From the NCBI GenBank assembly GCA_011390245.1, contig JAABSR010000003.1, forward strand, positions 1 to 37,050: DNA of 37,050 nt, written 5' to 3'. The DNA comes from Campylobacterales bacterium. GTDB taxonomy: Bacteria > Campylobacterota > Campylobacteria > Campylobacterales > JAABSR01. Of this stretch, positions 24,136 through 33,460 are shown piece after piece. The first letter of the stretch is position 1; each line of letters starts with the position of its first letter. The notes under the pieces were generated by a model that saw nothing but the letters and a program-made list of their open reading frames with translations, was not told the DNA's origin and searched no databases. The position numbers and the translations under genes were made by a program.

Positions 24136-26712
24136 ATGGGATTTTTGGAAACATATAATAGTCATGTAGGAGAGAGAGAAGCTTTAAATGTACCGCCTTT
24201 GCCTTTAAATGCAGAGCAGTGTGCAGAGGTTGTTGAGCTTTTAAAAAAGAGTCCTATAGAGAGTAAGGATGAGCTTTTGGATCTACTACTCAATCGTGTC
24301 TCACCAGGTGTAGATGAGGCTGCTTATGTGAAAGCTGCATTTTTAAATGATATAGTTCAAGGCAAAACAAAATGTGAGGCTATTGATGCAAAAAGAGCAG
24401 TAGAGATTCTTGGAACTATGATGGGTGGATATAATGTTGATCCTCTAGTGAAAGCTCTAAATCATAGTGATAATATCGTTGCACAATGTGCTGCAGATAT
24501 GTTAAAAAATACACTTCTAGTTTATGATTCATTTAATGATGTTGCAGAAATCTGTAGCTCAAATAAGTACGCAAAAGAGGTGATGGAATCTTGGGCAGGG
24601 GCAGAGTGGTTTTTTAGCAAATCTGAGATGTCAAAAAAAATAACCGTAACAGTCTTTAAAGTAGATGGAGAGACAAACACTGATGACCTCTCCCCAGCTA
24701 GTGAAGCTTTTACAAGACCAGACATCCCACTTCATGCTCAAGCAATGCTTGTAAAATCAAAAATGCCTGATGCACTAGAGAAAATAGAAGAGCTAAAAAC
24801 AAAAGGTCACCCTCTAACTTTTGTAGGGGATGTAGTAGGTACTGGCTCATCAAGAAAATCAGCTGTAAACTCTGTGCTTTGGCATTTAGGCAATGATATA
24901 CCTTATGTTCCAAATAAAAGAACAGGCGGAGTTGTCATTGGTGGAGTAATTGCACCAATATTTTTCAACACTTGTGAAGATTCTGGATGTCTTCCTATCC
25001 AAGCTGATGTTTCAAAACTAAACATGGGAGATGTTATTGATATCTATCCTTATGAGGGAAAAATAGAAAGGGATGGTGAAGTTATCTCTACTTTTGAATT
25101 ATCTCCAAATACACTAGGGGATGAGATGAGAGCTGGAGGTAGAGTGCCACTTATCATAGGAAGAGGACTTACTAGTAAAGCTAGAAAAGAGCTAGGGTTG
25201 GGTGAGACAGAAGGGTTTTTTGAGAAACCAAATCAACCAGCAGATAGCGGCAAAGGCTATACACTTGCTCAAAAGATGGTAGGAAAAGCTTGTGGAGTCA
25301 AAGGTGTTAGAGCTGGAATGTATGTAGAGCCGCAAACATTGACAGTTGGAAGTCAAGATACAACTGGTGGTATGACAAGAGATGAGATAGTAGAGCTTGC
25401 AGCACTTGGTTTTAGTGCGGATTTTGTATTGCAAAGTTTCTGTCACACCTCTGCATATCCAAAGCCAGCAGATATAAAACTACATCATACACTTCCACAT
25501 TTTATTACAAACAGAGGCGGTGTATCTTTAAAGACAGGCGATGGAGTTATACACTCATGGTTAAATAGAATGGTACTCCCTGATAGTGTTGGAACTGGAG
25601 CAGATTCTCATACTAGATTTCCTATTGGTATCAGTTTTCCTGGGGGTTCTGGACTTGTAGCTTTTGCAGGTGTTACAGGCTCTATGCCACTAAATATGCC
25701 AGAATCTATACTGGTTAGATTTAAAGGAGAGATGCAACCAGGTATTACTCTTAGAGATTTGGTAAATGCAATACCTCATCAAGCTATCAAACAAGGACTT
25801 CTAAGTGTTAATTCATCTAGTAAAAAGAATATCTTCAATGGAAGAATTTTAGAGATAGAGGGATTGCCAAATCTTAAAGTAGAGCAAGCATTTGAACTAA
25901 GCGATGCAAGTGCTGAGAGAAGTGCTGCTGCATGTACTGTGAGGCTAAACAAAGAGCCTGTAGTTGAGTATATCAAATCAAATGTAACACTTCTTCAATC
26001 AATGATGGATGCTGGATATGAGGATGCTAGAACCTTAGAGAGAAGAAAAAAGAAGATGGAGGAGTGGCTTGCAAATCCAGAGCTTCTAGAGCCAGATAGT
26101 GATGCAGAGTATGCTGCTATAATTGAGATAGATCTAAATGAGGTAAAAGAGCCAATTGTTGCATGTCCAAATGATCCTGATGATGTGGCAACATTAAGTG
26201 AAGTATTGGCAAATCCAGATAGAAGAAAAAATATAGATGAAGTGTTTGTTGGAAGTTGTATGACAAACATAGGTCACTATAGAGCTTTGGCAGAGATATT
26301 AAAAGGCGAGGGTCAAGTTCCTACAAAATTGTGGGTGGTGCCTCCTACTAAAATGGATGAGAGAATGCTTATGGAAGAGGGTTACTACTCAATACTTGGA
26401 GCATCTGGAGCTAGGATGGAGATGCCTGGATGTTCATTGTGTATGGGTAATCAGGCAAGAGTTGCTGATAATGCAACTGTTTTCTCAACAAGCACTAGAA
26501 ACTTCAACAACAGAATGGGGCAGGGCTCTCAAGTCTATCTAGGAAGTGCAGAACTAGCAGCGGTTTGTGCCATACTTGGAAAGATTCCAACTGCAGAAGA
26601 GTATAGGAATATAGTACTTAAAAAACTAGAAGGAAAAGATAGCAATGTCTATAGATATCTAAACTTCAATGAGATAGAAAATTATAAGCTAAAAGAGAGA
26701 GGCCAATATTAG
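24136..26712 (+). CDS. acnB: Aconitate hydratase B
   Basis: Interconverts citrate and isocitrate, 858 aa from the ATG at 24136 (AAGGAGAGAAT before it); an in-frame TTG 20 codons upstream lies in the likely promoter and is rejected. AcnB organisation is visible: an N-terminal HEAT-like domain, then the swivel domain ([42 protein letters not shown]) placed before the catalytic part. In the catalytic part, [13 protein letters not shown] and the cluster cysteines in [14 protein letters not shown] and [13 protein letters not shown] are present. AcnB proteins can bind mRNA when the cluster is lost. The gene stands alone with its own promoter region and a terminator. Confidence 0.97.
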   Translation: MGFLETYNSHVGEREALNVPPLPLNAEQCAEVVELLKKSPIESKDELLDLLLNRVSPGVDEAAYVKAAFLNDIVQGKTKCEAIDAKRAVEILGTMMGGYNVDPLVKALNHSDNIVAQCAADMLKNTLLVYDSFNDVAEICSSNKYAKEVMESWAGAEWFFSKSEMSKKITVTVFKVDGETNTDDLSPASEAFTRPDIPLHAQAMLVKSKMPDALEKIEELKTKGHPLTFVGDVVGTGSSRKSAVNSVLWHLGNDIPYVPNKRTGGVVIGGVIAPIFFNTCEDSGCLPIQADVSKLNMGDVIDIYPYEGKIERDGEVISTFELSPNTLGDEMRAGGRVPLIIGRGLTSKARKELGLGETEGFFEKPNQPADSGKGYTLAQKMVGKACGVKGVRAGMYVEPQTLTVGSQDTTGGMTRDEIVELAALGFSADFVLQSFCHTSAYPKPADIKLHHTLPHFITNRGGVSLKTGDGVIHSWLNRMVLPDSVGTGADSHTRFPIGISFPGGSGLVAFAGVTGSMPLNMPESILVRFKGEMQPGITLRDLVNAIPHQAIKQGLLSVNSSSKKNIFNGRILEIEGLPNLKVEQAFELSDASAERSAAACTVRLNKEPVVEYIKSNVTLLQSMMDAGYEDARTLERRKKKMEEWLANPELLEPDSDAEYAAIIEIDLNEVKEPIVACPNDPDDVATLSEVLANPDRRKNIDEVFVGSCMTNIGHYRALAEILKGEGQVPTKLWVVPPTKMDERMLMEEGYYSILGASGARMEMPGCSLCMGNQARVADNATVFSTSTRNFNNRMGQGSQVYLGSAELAAVCAILGKIPTAEEYRNIVLKKLEGKDSNVYRYLNFNEIENYKLKERGQY

Positions 26713-26721
26713 TAAAATATA

Positions 26722-26756
26722 AAAATAGGGAGAGAAGTTATATCTTTCCCTATTTT
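26722..26756 (+). terminator. Probable terminator after acnB
   Basis: Stem of 14 pairs with one mismatch: AAAATAGGGAGAGA (26722-26735) against TCTTTCCCTATTTT (26743-26756), loop of seven bases. The downstream strand is T-rich (ACTTACTTTCTTT). It begins 9 bases after the acnB stop codon. Confidence 0.75.
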
Positions 26757-26819
26757 ACTTACTTTCTTTAAAGTCTTCACAAAGTAGAATCGATAAAAAA
26801 ATATAATGAGGATGCTATT

Positions 26820-28073
26820 GTGAAGAGCGATTCTATCTATTTTGGAAGACAGCCTGTTTTTGACACTAATGGTTCAATAGCCTGTTATGAGATTTTTTAC
26901 AGGGATGGCATGGATACCATTAGCCAAGGCATAGATGACAAAAAAGCAACGGCTTCTGTGATAAACTCCATAGCCAACTACCTATCTGCAAAAGAGTTAC
27001 TTGGTGAATATGAGCTTTTTATAAATCTTGGAAGTGATATTTCAATAGCAAAAGAGATAACTTCACTTGTAAATTTTGGCAATTTCTGTTTTGAGATGAC
27101 ACCACCAATTGAGTACAATCACACAAATTTAGATATCTTAGCCTCACTTAGAAAACAAAATATCAGTATTTCATTTCAAATAGATAGCAACACTCCTGAA
27201 GCACTAAAAAGCACTATGGATTTTGCAAATCAGATTGATTATGTAAAGCTTGATTTTACGACTATTGATAAAAAAAGTGCTTATGCGATTATAAGCAACA
27301 TAAAAACTAAAAACATAAAAGTAAAAGCAATAGCTGCAAAAGTAGAGACAAAAGAGAAGTATGCAGATGCAAAAACTTGTGGTATTGCACTTTTTCAAGG
27401 CTACTTTTTCCAAAAACCAGACACCAAAAAATTTCAATCTCTTGCACCAAGTACCAAGGGAATCTTTAGTATCTACAACCAAATAGACAAAGATGCAGAC
27501 ATAGAATCTGTAGTTGATTCTTTTAGAAGTCATCCAGATTTGACAATAAATCTTCTCCAGTATGTAAACAGAGCATCTCATAGCAAAAGTAATGAGATAA
27601 GCTCTATAAGACAAGCTATAAACTACATGGGAAGAAAGAATCTAAAAAAGTGGCTTCTGCTATTTTTATATACAGATAGCCACATGAATAGATACTCTAT
27701 GTCTTTGCTTGAAAGTGCCATGATTAGAGCAAAAATTATTCAAGCCACACTTGCTTTGGTAGATAAAAAGCTTGAAGAGAAGGGTTTTTTGGTAGGAATC
27801 TTATCAACCCTAGATGCACTCTTAGATATGAAACTAGAGAGCATATTTACAGATACAAATTTTGATAATGAGATAAAAGATGCACTAATCCATAGAAGTG
27901 GAGTATTGGGTAAAGCTTTAGACTTATCAGTTTTTGCAGAAAAAAGTGATTTTAGAGATATATACAAAAGCATAAGAGAGTTCAATATAAAAAGTGACAC
28001 ATTTCTTGAGATATTGCGAGAAGCTTATGAGTGGACATACTCAAACCAAAAGTCGATGATACAGGATAAGTAG
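26820..28073 (+). CDS. EAL-HDOD signalling protein, EAL part degenerate
   Basis: 417 aa from GTG at 26820 (GAGG eight bases before). The N-terminal EAL-like domain (about 1-200) opens with the family hallmark IYFGRQPVFDTNGSIACYEIFYRDG. The EAL catalytic motif is replaced by YEIF, and the later metal-ligand segments are altered, as in other EAL-HDOD proteins, so it probably binds but does not cleave cyclic di-GMP, or neither. A HDOD domain follows (about 205-400), with DLTINLLQYVNRAS and IRQAINYMGRKNLKKWLLLFLY. HDOD proteins act in signalling without phosphohydrolase activity. The stop is followed immediately by the ATG of the next gene. Confidence 0.85.
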   Translation: MKSDSIYFGRQPVFDTNGSIACYEIFYRDGMDTISQGIDDKKATASVINSIANYLSAKELLGEYELFINLGSDISIAKEITSLVNFGNFCFEMTPPIEYNHTNLDILASLRKQNISISFQIDSNTPEALKSTMDFANQIDYVKLDFTTIDKKSAYAIISNIKTKNIKVKAIAAKVETKEKYADAKTCGIALFQGYFFQKPDTKKFQSLAPSTKGIFSIYNQIDKDADIESVVDSFRSHPDLTINLLQYVNRASHSKSNEISSIRQAINYMGRKNLKKWLLLFLYTDSHMNRYSMSLLESAMIRAKIIQATLALVDKKLEEKGFLVGILSTLDALLDMKLESIFTDTNFDNEIKDALIHRSGVLGKALDLSVFAEKSDFRDIYKSIREFNIKSDTFLEILREAYEWTYSNQKSMIQDK

Positions 28074-29801
28074 ATGCTTGAGACAAAATATGACATCAAA
28101 AATAAAATCTTAAGTCTAAAAGAGTTTGCTCATGTTTTTACCTTTACAAGAGAAGAGTGTGAGCAAGAGCTAGATTTCCAAGAGTGTTTTGTATCAATAA
28201 TCGAACATGAGAGATTGAGCTATTTTATCTATTTTCTAAACTATGAAGAGAGGGATATAGAGGGTAAAAAAGCGATACTCTACAAAGAGTCCTCTTTGAA
28301 AGTTGATAGACTTTTTTTTCTTGAAGTTGCAAATTCTACTATTACAAACAAAGAGAGGGTAAATTTTATTTTCTCAATCATTGGCAGAAGAAATTTTAGC
28401 TCAAATAATAACCCTATATCTTTTTTCCTAGAAGATAGAGCTATCAACTTGGAAAATCTATATGAGAAGATAAGAGTATGGGAGAGAAACCCTCTAAAAA
28501 ATATTGAAAGCTCTATAATTTATGAGCATAGCCATAAAAATACAAACTATTTTGAAGCACTATCTTTAGAGAGCGAAAATTGCTATTTTGCCTACATTGT
28601 GCAGAGAAATAAGGGTAAAAGCGGATGTACAAAGAAGAGTTTTTTGGTTCAAATAGATAGAGAGATTTTTGATTATCTAAACTCAGATATTAGATCAGTA
28701 TATAAAATAGAGACTATTTTTAAAGAGATTGGCAAGAGGGCGTTTTTGGCTTTTGAAACAAAATATAGCTACACTCAAAACTCAACAAATGTGGGTGGTG
28801 CACATTTCTATCCATCTATTTATGAGCAAAATATTGATAAATATAATAGGCTTATATCCTTAAGGGATGAGGGCATAATAGATTCAGATGAGATTAGGTT
28901 TAGGTATTTTGAGCTATATAGATCAGTTTTGAAATATATAAAAAACCCTACCTCTTTGGAGTTGTCAATAGAGGCAGCAAGAGCACTCTACAAGTACAAA
29001 GAGATGATAAAAAATGAAGATGTTTTTGCTGATATTATCTCATTTATGGTCTCTATCATAGTTCTCTTGGAAGATAATGACTTTGGAAGATTGATAGAGA
29101 AAGATAATAGCTTTAGGGAGATAATGATCTCTTCAATAGAGAATATTGGCTCATGGGAGAGCGATCTATTTTGCAAAAGCGATCTCACGCTAGAGGATTT
29201 AGCTGCTTGCACTATTGATTTGGAGGAAAATCTAAAATATCTAGTTGAGAGTTTTGGCAAAAGAAAAGATCTTCTGAGTGATGAAGATAGTCTAGATTGT
29301 GATGGCGATATTGGACTCTTTTTGGATGTAGAAAGTGCTTGTGATGTCAAATCAGACATACCTCAAGAAGCTATAAGCTCAAAAGAGCTTTTTGAAAGCA
29401 CAGTAATAGATCATGAACTTTTGACTGATTTAGATGAGATAGAGAGCGAGATGAGTGATATATTTTATGTAAATGACACACTAAGTAGAGAGTTATATGA
29501 CAAAATAGAGAGATTTTTTGGAGTTTACTCCAAGATGATAAATACAATATATGAATTTAGAGATATAGGCTATTCGCTTACGGCATTGGTTAGTATTATG
29601 GAAAATACACCTTTTGAAACACTAGATAGCGATAGAAAAAATTATATATACAAAACCTCTAAGTCGCTCTTTTTGGATCTTTTGAGCTGGAAGAGGTGTG
29701 TTCTTGTTGAAAAGAGTGCTGGGAATATCCACTATCTAGATCAGACTTTTTTGACAAATATAGTTCAAATAGAGCTTTTTTTGAAAAACAGAGAAGCTTA
29801 A
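28074..29801 (+). CDS. Unrecognised 575-aa protein paired with the EAL-HDOD gene
   Basis: Starts directly after the stop codon of the EAL-HDOD gene (TAG then ATG), so the two are almost certainly co-translated. It has no signal peptide or membrane segment. The first 270 residues are mixed alpha/beta with many aromatic residues; 270-390 is predicted to be helical (YLELYRSVLKYIKNP-like); 390-450 is acidic (LLSDEDSLDCDGDIGLFLDV). A helical C-terminus (about 455-575) ends with LLSWKRCVLVEKSAGNIHYLDQ and might resemble helical bundles of two-component proteins, but I could not identify an HPt His motif. The 3' end overlaps alr (opposite strand) by four bases. Confidence 0.7.
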   Translation: MLETKYDIKNKILSLKEFAHVFTFTREECEQELDFQECFVSIIEHERLSYFIYFLNYEERDIEGKKAILYKESSLKVDRLFFLEVANSTITNKERVNFIFSIIGRRNFSSNNNPISFFLEDRAINLENLYEKIRVWERNPLKNIESSIIYEHSHKNTNYFEALSLESENCYFAYIVQRNKGKSGCTKKSFLVQIDREIFDYLNSDIRSVYKIETIFKEIGKRAFLAFETKYSYTQNSTNVGGAHFYPSIYEQNIDKYNRLISLRDEGIIDSDEIRFRYFELYRSVLKYIKNPTSLELSIEAARALYKYKEMIKNEDVFADIISFMVSIIVLLEDNDFGRLIEKDNSFREIMISSIENIGSWESDLFCKSDLTLEDLAACTIDLEENLKYLVESFGKRKDLLSDEDSLDCDGDIGLFLDVESACDVKSDIPQEAISSKELFESTVIDHELLTDLDEIESEMSDIFYVNDTLSRELYDKIERFFGVYSKMINTIYEFRDIGYSLTALVSIMENTPFETLDSDRKNYIYKTSKSLFLDLLSWKRCVLVEKSAGNIHYLDQTFLTNIVQIELFLKNREA

Positions 29802-30820
29802 TCTACTATCTCTCTTTGAATAAAAGGTGAGAGCTTTGATAGAACATCATAAGATATAGTTCCAAATTTTTTTGCTACTACTTTTGCATCTTCAAAAAGT
29901 AGTATTTTCTCTTTTGTACTTATTGCACCAAAAGAATCCATGCTTACTCTAGGAAGCAGTTTCTCACCTTCAGGCAAGATGTAGTTTTGACCCTCTTTGA
30001 ATCTAAAAAAGCCATCCCCATAACCTATGTCATAAGTTGAGATTTGTTCAGGTTTTTCAAGCCTGCTTACTCCACTATATCCAATTCTTGCTCCACTTCT
30101 TAGGAATCTTGTAGAGATTTTGTGAGCATATAGCTTCAAAATTGGCTCAAGGGGCGGCTCTTTGAATATCTCATCTAGCTCCAAATAACCATAAGTTGAT
30201 ATTCCAACTCTCACAAAATCATCCTCTATGCTTTTTTGGCGAAAAAGAGCTGAGGAGCTTGAAGCGTGGTACTTTATCTCTTTAAAACCATACTTTGAAG
30301 CTAGATTTTCACTTCTGTTTTTTATCTCTTCAAAATTTTTTATCTGCCAAAAAAGCTCACTTCCTAAATCATCACCACCTCTATAGTGTGTCATCACCCC
30401 TTTTAATCTCAATCCAAGTTTTGAAATGCTCTCAAAAACCTCTTCTAATTGATGGGGCATGATTCCATTTCTGTGCATTCCACTATCTACTTTTAGCTCT
30501 ACATTTGTACCCTTTGGAATAGTCTCTAGAATCTCATTGGAGTTTATTATGTAGTGATATTTGCTATTTTGCTCAAAAGTGGTTCCAAAAAGTATCAAGA
30601 TTTTATCAAAAAGATGTGATATCTCTTTAGCTTCTCTTAGATTTTTAACTATTGCAGTTTTGATTCCATATTCATTGGCTAGCTTTGCACACTCTAGGAG
30701 TCCATGACCATAGGCATTATCTTTTAGCACTACAGCAATCTTTTCTTTGCCTCCAACTCTCTCTTCTATGATTCTTAGATTATTAAAGTAGCTATTTTTT
30801 GAGATTGTGATTAGTGACAT
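29798..30820 (-). CDS. alr: Alanine racemase
   Basis: PLP enzyme that makes D-alanine for peptidoglycan; 340 aa, slightly short for the family (about 360-390). The PLP-binding Lys is K33 in VVLKDNAYGHG, and a Tyr in ARIGYSGVSR fits the second catalytic residue. The C-terminal beta domain has YDIGYGDGFFRF and PRVSMDSFGAIS. The ATG at 30820 has AGGA nine bases upstream and lies after a hairpin that separates it from ccoG. Confidence 0.9.
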   Translation of the reverse strand: MSLITISKNSYFNNLRIIEERVGGKEKIAVVLKDNAYGHGLLECAKLANEYGIKTAIVKNLREAKEISHLFDKILILFGTTFEQNSKYHYIINSNEILETIPKGTNVELKVDSGMHRNGIMPHQLEEVFESISKLGLRLKGVMTHYRGGDDLGSELFWQIKNFEEIKNRSENLASKYGFKEIKYHASSSSALFRQKSIEDDFVRVGISTYGYLELDEIFKEPPLEPILKLYAHKISTRFLRSGARIGYSGVSRLEKPEQISTYDIGYGDGFFRFKEGQNYILPEGEKLLPRVSMDSFGAISTKEKILLFEDAKVVAKKFGTISYDVLSKLSPFIQREIVD

Positions 30821-30836
30821 GTTTTATATCCTAAAA

Positions 30837-30856
30837 GGAGAGGCTATTGCCTCTCT
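30837..30856. terminator. Hairpin between ccoG and alr
   Basis: GGAGAGGC-TATT-GCCTCTCT (7 pairs plus one G-T). On the minus strand it follows the ccoG stop by about 18 bases and is followed by CCTTTT, a short T run, so it could end or attenuate the ccoG transcript before alr. On the plus strand it is followed by ATCTATTTTTCTTTT, but no plus-strand gene ends here. Confidence 0.5.
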
Positions 30857-30874
30857 ATCTATTTTTCTTTTTTG

Positions 30875-32284
30875 TCATTTCTCTTTTCTTGGATAAAAAA
30901 AGACAGATTCTCTCTCTACTGAGATAACATCTTTTGCATCTAGTGCATAAGATCTTATCACTATATGTATAGGAGTATCTTTTCTGCTATCTTCTGCTAG
31001 CACTTTGTCTGTAGAAAGAGTTACTATCTTTTTGCGTTTAGCTCCAGCTTCAAGCAAAAATGGCTCATCTGGCCTAACTATCTTGATATCATCTCTATTT
31101 ACTATCTCAAAATAGAACTCATGATCACTATTGTCTGTATTTTGAAACAAAAATACATAACTATTTTCTACTATATTATTTGGTTTTACACTATATAGTT
31201 CTGTTGTTCTGTTGATATTTAAGAGCATATTCTCTTTTTTGCCACTCATGAAAATCAATCCACCCACAACAATAAGTAAAGCTCCAATATATGCTATTGT
31301 AGCAAATCTAAAATATTTTACGCCCTTTTTTGTATTGATTGCATCTGGAGATGTCCAAGATATTAAAGATGGCTTCTCAAAAGCAGCCATAACTTTTGTA
31401 CATGCATCAGCACACTCAAGACAGTTTAGACACTCAAGCTGCATACCTTTTCTGATATCAATATGAGTAGGGCAAACCTTAACGCAAGACTCGCATCCAA
31501 TGCACTCTCCCTCTGGAGGTTTTTTCCACATCTTTTCACCATTGTCTTTGTATATCTCTCCACCTCTGTTATAGTCATACACAGTCATTATGGTGTTGTT
31601 ATCATAAAGTACTGACTGAACTCTGCTATATGGGCATATATAGACACAAAAGTTCTCTTTTATAAAGATGACATCAAAAATAAGAAAAAGGCTCAAAACC
31701 AGCAAAAATGTCAAGAGCACGGTGTGCTCACCAGGATTTGCAATATATACAAAAAAGTCCTCAGGAGGCACAAAATACCATAGAAAATTTGAAGCTGCAA
31801 CCAAAGATAGAGCAGACCATATCAGAATAGCTAGTGCCTTTTTGAGTTTGTTTTCTATCTTTGACATATCAGGCTCTTTTTGTTTGTTGAAGAAGTTACT
31901 TCTTAGCCCAAGTAGTTTTGTCTCAATCAAATCTCTATAGATAACCCTAAAAATAGTCTGAGGACAGCCCCATCCACACCAAACACGACCTGCTAAAGTT
32001 GTTATAAAAAATATACCCAAAAACATCAGCATAAGCAAAAAAGGCATTAGGTATAGCTCTTGCATATCAAAAGCTACACCCATAAGGTGCAACTGCTTGT
32101 GGTCAAATGATAGCAAGAATATGTGGTTTCCATTTATCCTTATAAATGGCACACTAAGACTAATTATTGAAATAATCGCAAAAACAATGTATCGCTTATC
32201 ATAATATGGTAGCCATCTCTTAAGATAGGCTTTGGCTTTCTCCCTTTTGGAAGATGTTTGTGAAGAATTTTCTTCTACACTCAT
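30875..32284 (-). CDS. ccoG: Cytochrome c oxidase accessory protein CcoG (FixG/RdxA)
   Basis: Membrane-bound iron-sulfur protein needed for assembly of cbb3-type cytochrome oxidase, shown in Rhodobacter to act in copper reduction. From the ATG at 32284 it has 469 aa. Five membrane segments are visible. After the second comes GRVWCGWGCPQTIFR, then YICPYSRVQSVLYD, then two ferredoxin motifs CIGCESCVKVCPTHID and CLNCLECADAC. The C-terminal IgFixG domain ends in ESVFFYP. The start has AAGGAG six bases upstream and overlaps the stop of the upstream gene as ATGA; an ATG 18 codons further up lies inside that gene and is rejected. No ccoNOQP is in the window. Confidence 0.93.
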   Translation of the reverse strand: MSVEENSSQTSSKREKAKAYLKRWLPYYDKRYIVFAIISIISLSVPFIRINGNHIFLLSFDHKQLHLMGVAFDMQELYLMPFLLMLMFLGIFFITTLAGRVWCGWGCPQTIFRVIYRDLIETKLLGLRSNFFNKQKEPDMSKIENKLKKALAILIWSALSLVAASNFLWYFVPPEDFFVYIANPGEHTVLLTFLLVLSLFLIFDVIFIKENFCVYICPYSRVQSVLYDNNTIMTVYDYNRGGEIYKDNGEKMWKKPPEGECIGCESCVKVCPTHIDIRKGMQLECLNCLECADACTKVMAAFEKPSLISWTSPDAINTKKGVKYFRFATIAYIGALLIVVGGLIFMSGKKENMLLNINRTTELYSVKPNNIVENSYVFLFQNTDNSDHEFYFEIVNRDDIKIVRPDEPFLLEAGAKRKKIVTLSTDKVLAEDSRKDTPIHIVIRSYALDAKDVISVERESVFFYPRKEK

Positions 32285-32982
32285 GTAGAACTCCTTGAAT
32301 TTAATTTTTTCTGTTCTTTCTCTTTTTGAAATGGACACTCTATAGATTCTAGTATCTTGATAGTCCCAGAAATTTTGTCATATTTTAGTTTTGCTACATT
32401 TTTTGCTCTTGAAGCAAGCTCTTTTAGGCCTCTTGAGTTGATAAAATCTTTTAGTGAGCTTCTATTTACATCTAGTTTTCTTGATATCTCACTAACATTA
32501 TCACCATTTTGAAGCATTACCATTATCTCATTTTTCAAATCATCAAATTTTGATTTTGAGATACTTCCCTTTGGTCTGCCATTTGTTCTATCGTTTTTCT
32601 CTGCTATGTTCATCTCTCTAATCTCATTTATCATCCCGACCACAAGATAGCTTGAGCTATTTTTGTTTACCACTACTCTTTTTTTGACAATATAGACATC
32701 TATATTTTTTTTGAAAAGACAGGTAAACATTTTGACAAGCTCATCTGCATTTGAGCTAAGCGACCAAAGATCATAAAAAATGAGCTTATCGTAATCTTTT
32801 AGATTATCCATGAAAGCTTTTATTTCATCTCTTAAATCTAGCTCTTTTGTAAGTGAAGAGAACTCAGTGAAGATAGAATCGATTTTAATTTTTGCAGAAG
32901 AGACATAATCACAAATAAGGTTTTCTTGCTCTGCAAGAGTCTCTTTGGTTCCTACAGATCTAAAAAGTACATAGTTCATCAT
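32281..32982 (-). CDS. Serine-recombinase-like DNA-binding protein, catalytic residues missing
   Basis: 233 aa. It resembles a Hin/gamma-delta type DNA invertase: an N-terminal resolvase-like domain (1 to about 110, YVLFRSVGTKETLAEQENLI), a connecting helix (about 112-128), a GRPKG minor-groove motif (135-139) and a helix-turn-helix (about 162-186, VSEISRKLDVNRSSLKDFIN). Aligned by eye with gamma-delta resolvase, the nucleophile Ser10 falls on V10 (a Ser is at 9, Arg8 is kept), and the LDRLGR motif reads DLWSLSSN, so Arg68 and Arg71 are lost. It is thus probably a DNA-binding regulator rather than a recombinase. Two ATGs (32982, 32979) follow AGGAG; the second is better spaced. It is coupled to ccoG by ATGA. 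Confidence 0.75.
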   Translation of the reverse strand: MMNYVLFRSVGTKETLAEQENLICDYVSSAKIKIDSIFTEFSSLTKELDLRDEIKAFMDNLKDYDKLIFYDLWSLSSNADELVKMFTCLFKKNIDVYIVKKRVVVNKNSSSYLVVGMINEIREMNIAEKNDRTNGRPKGSISKSKFDDLKNEIMVMLQNGDNVSEISRKLDVNRSSLKDFINSRGLKELASRAKNVAKLKYDKISGTIKILESIECPFQKEKEQKKLNSRSST

Positions 32983-33000
32983 TTCTCCTAAAAAGATGAA

Positions 33001-33029
33001 AATATACCACTTTTGACGATTAAAGTCAA
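33001..33029 (-). promoter_or_regulatory. Strong sigma-70-like promoter for the recombinase-like gene and ccoG
   Basis: On the minus strand: TTGACT (33029-33024), a 17-base spacer, TATATT (33006-33001). Spacing and both boxes are close to consensus, unlike most Campylobacterota promoters, which have no -35 box. The predicted start near 32994 leaves a leader of about 12-15 bases that contains only the AGGAG ribosome site. Confidence 0.75.
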
Positions 33030-33053
33030 GATCTATAATGTTTTTTCGTCAAA
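33012..33053. promoter_or_regulatory. TTTGACG/CGTCAAA dyad overlapping the promoter
   Basis: TTTGACG at 33012-33018 and its exact reverse complement CGTCAAA at 33047-33053, 28 bases between. One arm lies inside the promoter spacer and the other upstream of -35, a layout that suits a repressor or autoregulator. By chance such a pair is not rare, so this rests mainly on position. Confidence 0.5.
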
Positions 33054-33107
33054 CTAGCGAAAGACAGGGGTGCTTGATGCTATTGCTTGAGGAAAATTTG
33101 CACTCTT

Positions 33108-33440
33108 TTAGAGAAGTGCTTCGATTTTTTGCTCTAAATCTTTTATTCTTGTTTTGTGTTTTTCACTCTCTAGACGATATTGTGAGTTTCTCTGTTTGAT
33201 AAGCTTTAGTTCATTTTTGAGATTGCTTAGTTCATCTGTTAGGATATCAATATTTCCTAGTGCTCTTTGTAGCTGGAGTTGATGTTTTCTTATCAATATC
33301 TCAGCCTCTTGAAGTGTTAACTTCATAACAGCAGAGTTCTTCTCCTCTTTTTCAGCAACATGTTTGTAGAAAAAAACTCGAATAATCATATAGGTGACAA
33401 AAAGAATCAAAGCAGTAAAAAAAAGCCACTCAAAAAACAT
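33108..33440 (-). CDS. Small membrane-anchored coiled-coil protein
   Basis: 110 aa, unrecognised. A single N-terminal membrane segment (about 4-23, EWLFFTALILFVTYMIIRVF) is followed by a heptad-rich coiled coil from about 40 to 108 (LQEAEILIRKHQLQLQRALG and KTRIKDLEQKIEALL), so it looks like a short inner-membrane protein with a cytoplasmic or periplasmic coil. It lies 20 bases after rpiB and is probably in that operon. It resembles small divisome or scaffold proteins in shape only. Confidence 0.7.
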   Translation of the reverse strand: MFFEWLFFTALILFVTYMIIRVFFYKHVAEKEEKNSAVMKLTLQEAEILIRKHQLQLQRALGNIDILTDELSNLKNELKLIKQRNSQYRLESEKHKTRIKDLEQKIEALL

Positions 33441-33460
33441 TCACACCCTCCAAAATATTT

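Noticed and set aside
32281-32982. An active phase-variation invertase
   Set aside because: Catalytic Ser and Arg residues appear lost, and I found no pair of inverted recombination sites flanking a promoter or gene nearby.
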